Positions 60,522-64,000 of a stretch of 64,000 nucleotides of DNA are shown here, in pieces. This stretch comes from DAOUAM01 sp034433305 (GTDB lineage: Bacteria > Chloroflexota > Dehalococcoidia > Lucifugimonadales > DAOUAM01). A program made the translations under genes and the position numbers. The notes below the pieces were generated by a model. The model worked only from the letters and a program-made list of their open reading frames with translations, was not told the origin of the DNA and searched no databases. Each line of letters begins with the position of its first letter. Position 1 is the stretch's first letter. Location: contig DAOUAM010000025.1 in NCBI GenBank assembly GCA_034433305.1, positions 24,330 through 88,329 on the forward strand, in the 5' to 3' direction.

Positions 60522-60755
60522 TCAGTTAATGATGCGCACCACGACGCTGAAGCGCCGCATCATGCAGGTGGCGCGCAGCTCCTCGAAGCTGACCACCTCG
60601 ACTCGCTTCCACCTGGCGCCGTCGGTAACCTGGGCGCCAACAACGGGGATGGCTTCCTCGCCACGCCGGTAAATCTGCCCCAGAGGCTCCTGCTTCTCGG
60701 AGTAGAGGTACCATATGGCCGTGGGAGGCGCTATTGCTTCTCGCTGCGATGTCAT
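60522..60755 (-). CDS. Hypothetical protein
   Basis: 77 residues from ATG 60755, with AAGGAAAG ten bases before it. MTSQREAIAPPTAIWYLYSE is followed by QEPLGQIYRRGEEAIPVVGA and a C-terminal strand FSVVVRIIN. Beta-rich and soluble; no family recognised. Lies just after the homocysteine methyltransferase gene on the same strand. Confidence 0.6.
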   Translation of the reverse strand: MTSQREAIAPPTAIWYLYSEKQEPLGQIYRRGEEAIPVVGAQVTDGARWKRVEVVSFEELRATCMMRRFSVVVRIIN

Positions 60756-60809
60756 TTCCGAGGCTTTCCTTCCTGGCCCGTAGTCAGACGCCGGGCCATA
60801 AGAGTCGGG

Positions 60810-61727
60810 CTAACGCCAGCCCTTCACCACCGGCGCTACCGCGGCTATGTGCTGGGGCGTCGTGGCGCAGCAGCCGCCGACTATGTTTGCGCCCATGCCA
60901 AGCCACTCCCGCGCGAACTGGGCGTAGCGGGGCGGCGGGTAGTCCTGTCCCTCGATGACGTGCCACTGCCTTTCCGGGTAGCTGGGCGCGTGGGGCGCGC
61001 GGTGATAGCCGATATTGGCGTAGCAGCCGATGGGGCCGTCGAAGGCCTGGCGCAGCCTGGTCAGACTGGCCGAGATGGCCTCGGGCTTGCTGCACATCAG
61101 CAGTACCGCGTCCACGCGGAGGCCCTGGAGCGCCGCGGCAAGGTCCTCGAAGCTCTCGCCGTACTGCATCGTGCCCTCTTCCGTCACGTGGCGGACACCC
61201 AGGAAGATAGGCAGGCCAGTGTCCGAGGCGGCCTTCACGGCGGTGACGCAGTCGGCGATGCGGCCCACGTACTCGAACAGGATGACGTCCACGCCGGCGT
61301 CGGCCAGCGTCCGGGACTGCTCCGCGAAAATCTCCGCCAGCTCGCGGGAACTGGGCGGCGCGATGCTGCCAGCCACGTAGGCACTGGGGGCCAGGCTGTC
61401 CCGCGCCTCGCGGGCAAGCCGTGCGGCCAGGCGTGTGTACTCCTCGGCCTTGTCCGACAGCCCCACCATCGCCAGCCTGATGCGGTCGGTCCAGAAGCTG
61501 TTGGTGGTCACGATATCGGCGCCGGCCCGCAGGTAGTCCTCGTGGATGGCCCTGACTACCTCCGGGGCGTCGCCCAGGGCGGTAGCCGACCACGCGCCGA
61601 GCTGCCCGTCGGGCGTCACGCCCTTGGAGACGTTTACGCCCCGACGCTGCAGCTCCGAGCCTGTGCCGCCGTCCAGCACCAGGCGTTCTCCACTGGCTAA
61701 CCTGGAAACGATGTCACGCCTCTCCAT
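60810..61727 (-). CDS. Homocysteine S-methyltransferase family protein
   Basis: 305 residues from MERRD (ATG 61727). ERLVLDGGTGSELQRRGVNV, GADIVTTNSFWTDRIRLAMV and the zinc/thiol motif ANIVGGCCATTPQHIAAVAP (GGCC) are family hallmarks; the third zinc Cys lies in VLLMCSKPEAIS. Transfers a methyl group to homocysteine or a related thiol; the methyl donor (S-methylmethionine or other) is not determined. Not full MetH: no B12 domain. Confidence 0.88.
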   Translation of the reverse strand: MERRDIVSRLASGERLVLDGGTGSELQRRGVNVSKGVTPDGQLGAWSATALGDAPEVVRAIHEDYLRAGADIVTTNSFWTDRIRLAMVGLSDKAEEYTRLAARLAREARDSLAPSAYVAGSIAPPSSRELAEIFAEQSRTLADAGVDVILFEYVGRIADCVTAVKAASDTGLPIFLGVRHVTEEGTMQYGESFEDLAAALQGLRVDAVLLMCSKPEAISASLTRLRQAFDGPIGCYANIGYHRAPHAPSYPERQWHVIEGQDYPPPRYAQFAREWLGMGANIVGGCCATTPQHIAAVAPVVKGWR

Positions 61728-62105
61728 GGCAGGGCCTCGCGGGGGAAAGTAGTGGCCGGGCCGCAATGCGCCAGGCCCTGGCCCCATTGCTGGTGAGTTT
61801 AGCCCCTTGGCGGCCCGGCGTCAACGGGCGGGGGTGGGCGCCGGGCACACGCGCGGAAGCAATAGCGTGGCTGTCCGGAACCCTGGCCTCGAGAGCAACA
61901 CACTTCGGCTGTGTACAGCATCGAAAAAGCGTCACCCTGGTGGAATATTATCAGCAGAGGGGCCGGGACCTCGTGAACGAGTACATACCAAAATTGTTAT
62001 CTATAGTGACTATAATCACGGATGTGTTACAATTCGTCGCACTCCAGCCTGAATACTCTGGGACTTTCACGGACAACAGCCTGGTCTGAAGAGTAGCATA
62101 CGACC
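61728..62105 (+). promoter_or_regulatory. AT-richer upstream region of cas10
   Basis: 378 bases without a gene. Around 61940-62060 the sequence is clearly AT-richer than the rest: AAATTGTTATCTATAGTGAC, TATAAT at 62011-62016 and TACAAT at 62028-62033. GTGA-ctataa-TCAC is a small inverted repeat at about 62007-62020. No good -35 is found. No CRISPR repeats are seen here. Probable promoter for the cas genes. Confidence 0.45.
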
Positions 62106-64000
62106 ATGTTTGAAGATCCTGTATACAGAGCTGTAATCCTGGGAGCTTTGCTTCATGACATCGGCAAGCTTCTGCAGCGCGGCAGCTTCGAGCCTATTGA
62201 CATCCGTGGGCAGCACCCCAAGGTTTCCGCCGACTTTGTAAGCGCCTTCAGCGACTTCTTTGGGCGGTGGGTTGACCCCGACCTGCTGAGGACGCTTGTC
62301 CAGCGCCACCACGAAAACTCGCTGCGCTTTCCTCAGGACTTGCTGGCGCAGAATACCCCGGACCTTCAGCAGCGAGGGCTGGCCCTTCTGGTGAGCAAGG
62401 CCGATACCCTCTCTTCCTCGGAACGTGGCAAAGCCCACGACCAGTACCAGGACTTCAAGCAGGTGCCTCTGGCTACAGTATTCCGGGGACTGGAGGTGAA
62501 GGGCCAGCTCTCTGGTGGCCTGGCCAACTTTCACGGGGGCGGGATCGGCGACACCGAGTCCCTGGCTAAGGCCTTCCCCGACCAGTTCCCGGCCTATCAG
62601 CCTGGGGAGTACAACGACCTCATTCTGGCCTTCGGGAGGGAGTTCAGGGCCTTCGCCGAACGGCTGAGGGATGTCCCTTTTGCTGTGATGCTGGGCCACC
62701 TGCTAAACATCCTGTACCGCTTTGGCTGGTGCATTCCTGCCAACACCCAGGAGGACTCGCCCGATGTGTCGCTGTACGACCACCTGCGGACCACGTGTGC
62801 CATAGCTGCCTGCCTTTACCAGCGGCACAAAGCCAGCCCGGACCTGGCCGCCGCCATCAAGCAGCCGGGGGACGATTTCATACTGGTGGGAGGGGACGTA
62901 TCGGGCATCCAGAGCTACATATTTGACATAGCCCACGTGGGAGAAGGAGGCGTGGCCCGGCGCCTGCGAGCGCGCTCCCTGATGGTGCAACTCCTGTCGG
63001 AGGCTGTCGCCCGCTCTGTCCTGGAGCGGCTGGACCTGCCGGAGGTATGCCAGGTGATGGCCTCGGGCGGCAACTTCTATCTGCTGCTTCCCAACACACC
63101 GGAGGCCGAGGCAACGCTGCGGCAGGTGGCCGCGGAAGCCGACAGGTGGAGCCTGGAATACATGCATGGTGAGCTGGCCCTTCACCTGGCCTGGGCGCCC
63201 CTGGGCCAGGAACTCTTCCAGATAGGACTCCAGGGCGCCTCGGGCTTCGGCCTGGCCCTGGTCGCCCTAAACAGAGACCTGGCCCTCCGCAAGCGCAGGC
63301 GCTTCAGTAGCCCTCTCACCGACGGCCAGGGCTGGCGCGAGGAAGCCTTCGTGCTGGATGTCCACTATCAGGGGGAGGGGGCATGTCCCTCCTGCCGCAA
63401 GTTCCCGCGCTGGGCCGACAGCCCGGACGGCCTGTGCCGCCTGTGCCACCACGACCGGCGCGTGGGGGCGCTGTTGCCAGGCTCGCGGCTCCTGCAGCTC
63501 AGGAGGGGCCAGGGGCTGCCACTGGCGCTGCCTGGCTGGTCGGCCGACGCCATCAGCAGCCCGCGCTCCTTCCAGGATGGCGACGTGGCTATCAAGCTCA
63601 ACGACTTCGACCTGGCCGACCTGGAGCGGCGCGAGGCCTCGGCCCGCTTCCTGGCTAACTACATCCCTTACCACGAGGGCGACGGCCAGCGCGCTCCCCT
63701 CACCTTCGAGGAAATGGCCAGAAAGTCCAGGGGCAGGCAGTTGCTGGCCTTCCTCAAGATGGATGTGGACAACCTGGGCGAGCTCATGGTGTTCGGCCTC
63801 AAGCGCTCGGATGGCAGCGGCGACAGGGACACCATCTCCCGCGTGACCACCCTGAGCCGGCTGCTGGACGCCTTTTTCTCCGGCTGGGTGCAGCACTTGC
63901 TGGAGGCCAGGTTCCGCGACTGCTACATCGTGTTTTCCGGAGGCGACGACCTGCTGGTGGTCGGCCCCTGGGACCAGGCTATCGAGCTGGCCCTGGCCAT
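62106..64000 (+). CDS. cas10: Type III CRISPR protein Cas10/Csm1, truncated by window end
   Basis: 631 complete codons from ATG 62106, still open at 64000. HD nuclease: His17-Asp18 in ILGALLHDIGKLLQRGS. Palm 1: VSGIQSYIFDIAHVGEGG and MASGGNFYLLLPNT (GGN at 321-323). Zinc finger: Cys427, 430, 444 and 447. Palm 2 cyclase: FSGGDDLL (GGDD at 612-615). HD plus GGDD fits Csm1 of type III-A, which cleaves ssDNA and makes cyclic oligoadenylate when the Csm complex binds target RNA. cas2/csm genes should follow outside the window. Weak ribosome site GAAGAG. Confidence 0.93.
   Translation, partial: MFEDPVYRAVILGALLHDIGKLLQRGSFEPIDIRGQHPKVSADFVSAFSDFFGRWVDPDLLRTLVQRHHENSLRFPQDLLAQNTPDLQQRGLALLVSKADTLSSSERGKAHDQYQDFKQVPLATVFRGLEVKGQLSGGLANFHGGGIGDTESLAKAFPDQFPAYQPGEYNDLILAFGREFRAFAERLRDVPFAVMLGHLLNILYRFGWCIPANTQEDSPDVSLYDHLRTTCAIAACLYQRHKASPDLAAAIKQPGDDFILVGGDVSGIQSYIFDIAHVGEGGVARRLRARSLMVQLLSEAVARSVLERLDLPEVCQVMASGGNFYLLLPNTPEAEATLRQVAAEADRWSLEYMHGELALHLAWAPLGQELFQIGLQGASGFGLALVALNRDLALRKRRRFSSPLTDGQGWREEAFVLDVHYQGEGACPSCRKFPRWADSPDGLCRLCHHDRRVGALLPGSRLLQLRRGQGLPLALPGWSADAISSPRSFQDGDVAIKLNDFDLADLERREASARFLANYIPYHEGDGQRAPLTFEEMARKSRGRQLLAFLKMDVDNLGELMVFGLKRSDGSGDRDTISRVTTLSRLLDAFFSGWVQHLLEARFRDCYIVFSGGDDLLVVGPWDQAIELALA

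Overview
The window is GC-rich, gene-dense bacterial DNA. Frequent 4-8 bp gene overlaps, a hopanoid-type glycosyltransferase (hpnB-like), a MobB with a C-terminal extension, GYD-domain and TauE proteins, a selenocysteine tRNA, short hairpin repeats of the GTAGGGGC type and a type III CRISPR gene fit an uncultured Chloroflexota (Dehalococcoidia-like) genome. That placement is an inference from gene content; no rRNA or other phylogenetic marker is present.

Region 1 (1-42165, nearly all minus strand) is a very large surface-glycan locus. It probably begins at a short initiating phosphoglycosyltransferase (41437-42165). It continues through a winged-helix regulator, a NusG-like antiterminator and a structured leader (39359-39550), then into a run of about 36 closely packed genes. 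These include nucleotide-sugar enzymes (two DegT aminotransferases, two SDR epimerases, two UDP-sugar dehydrogenases) and a nonulosonic-acid (legionaminic-like) module: CBS-nucleotidyltransferase, NeuD, NeuC, NeuB, NeuA. Inside that module sits a WbpG/HisH/HisF amidation trio. A second NeuB/SpsF-like module follows, with a PIG-L deacetylase and a formyltransferase. The locus also has a KdsB-like CMP-sugar synthetase, an ABC flippase, a Wzy-like polymerase, many glycosyltransferases, three FkbM methyltransferases, another methyltransferase and a polysaccharide deacetylase. Together they would build, modify, export and polymerise an acidic, amidated and possibly formylated surface polysaccharide or glycoprotein glycan. 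The last gene runs off the left edge.

Region 2 (42166-50532) holds housekeeping genes: MobB, a 7Fe ferredoxin, an Ig-like membrane protein (minus strand), cysteine desulfurase, a secreted-domain hypothetical, thioredoxin, a tiny membrane protein, a GNAT acetyltransferase and a frameshifted TauE permease.

Region 3 (50533-61787) contains tRNA-Sec, a hairpin, a degenerate second tRNA-Sec-like copy, a GYD protein, an uncharacterised PD-(D/E)XK-like protein behind a palindromic promoter, an amidase, a methyltransferase, HpnB, an enolase-superfamily enzyme, a double-HD/LuxR regulator, a SnoaL-like protein and a homocysteine S-methyltransferase.

Region 4 (61788-64000) is an AT-richer promoter region followed by cas10/csm1, which has intact HD and GGDD motifs and is cut by the right edge. 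A type III CRISPR locus therefore presumably continues beyond the window; no CRISPR array lies inside it.

The most unusual features are a glycosyltransferase-dehydrogenase fusion lacking the catalytic zinc ligands, a HisF paralog with both catalytic Asp residues changed to Glu, and the NusG-paralog/leader pair heading the glycan operon.
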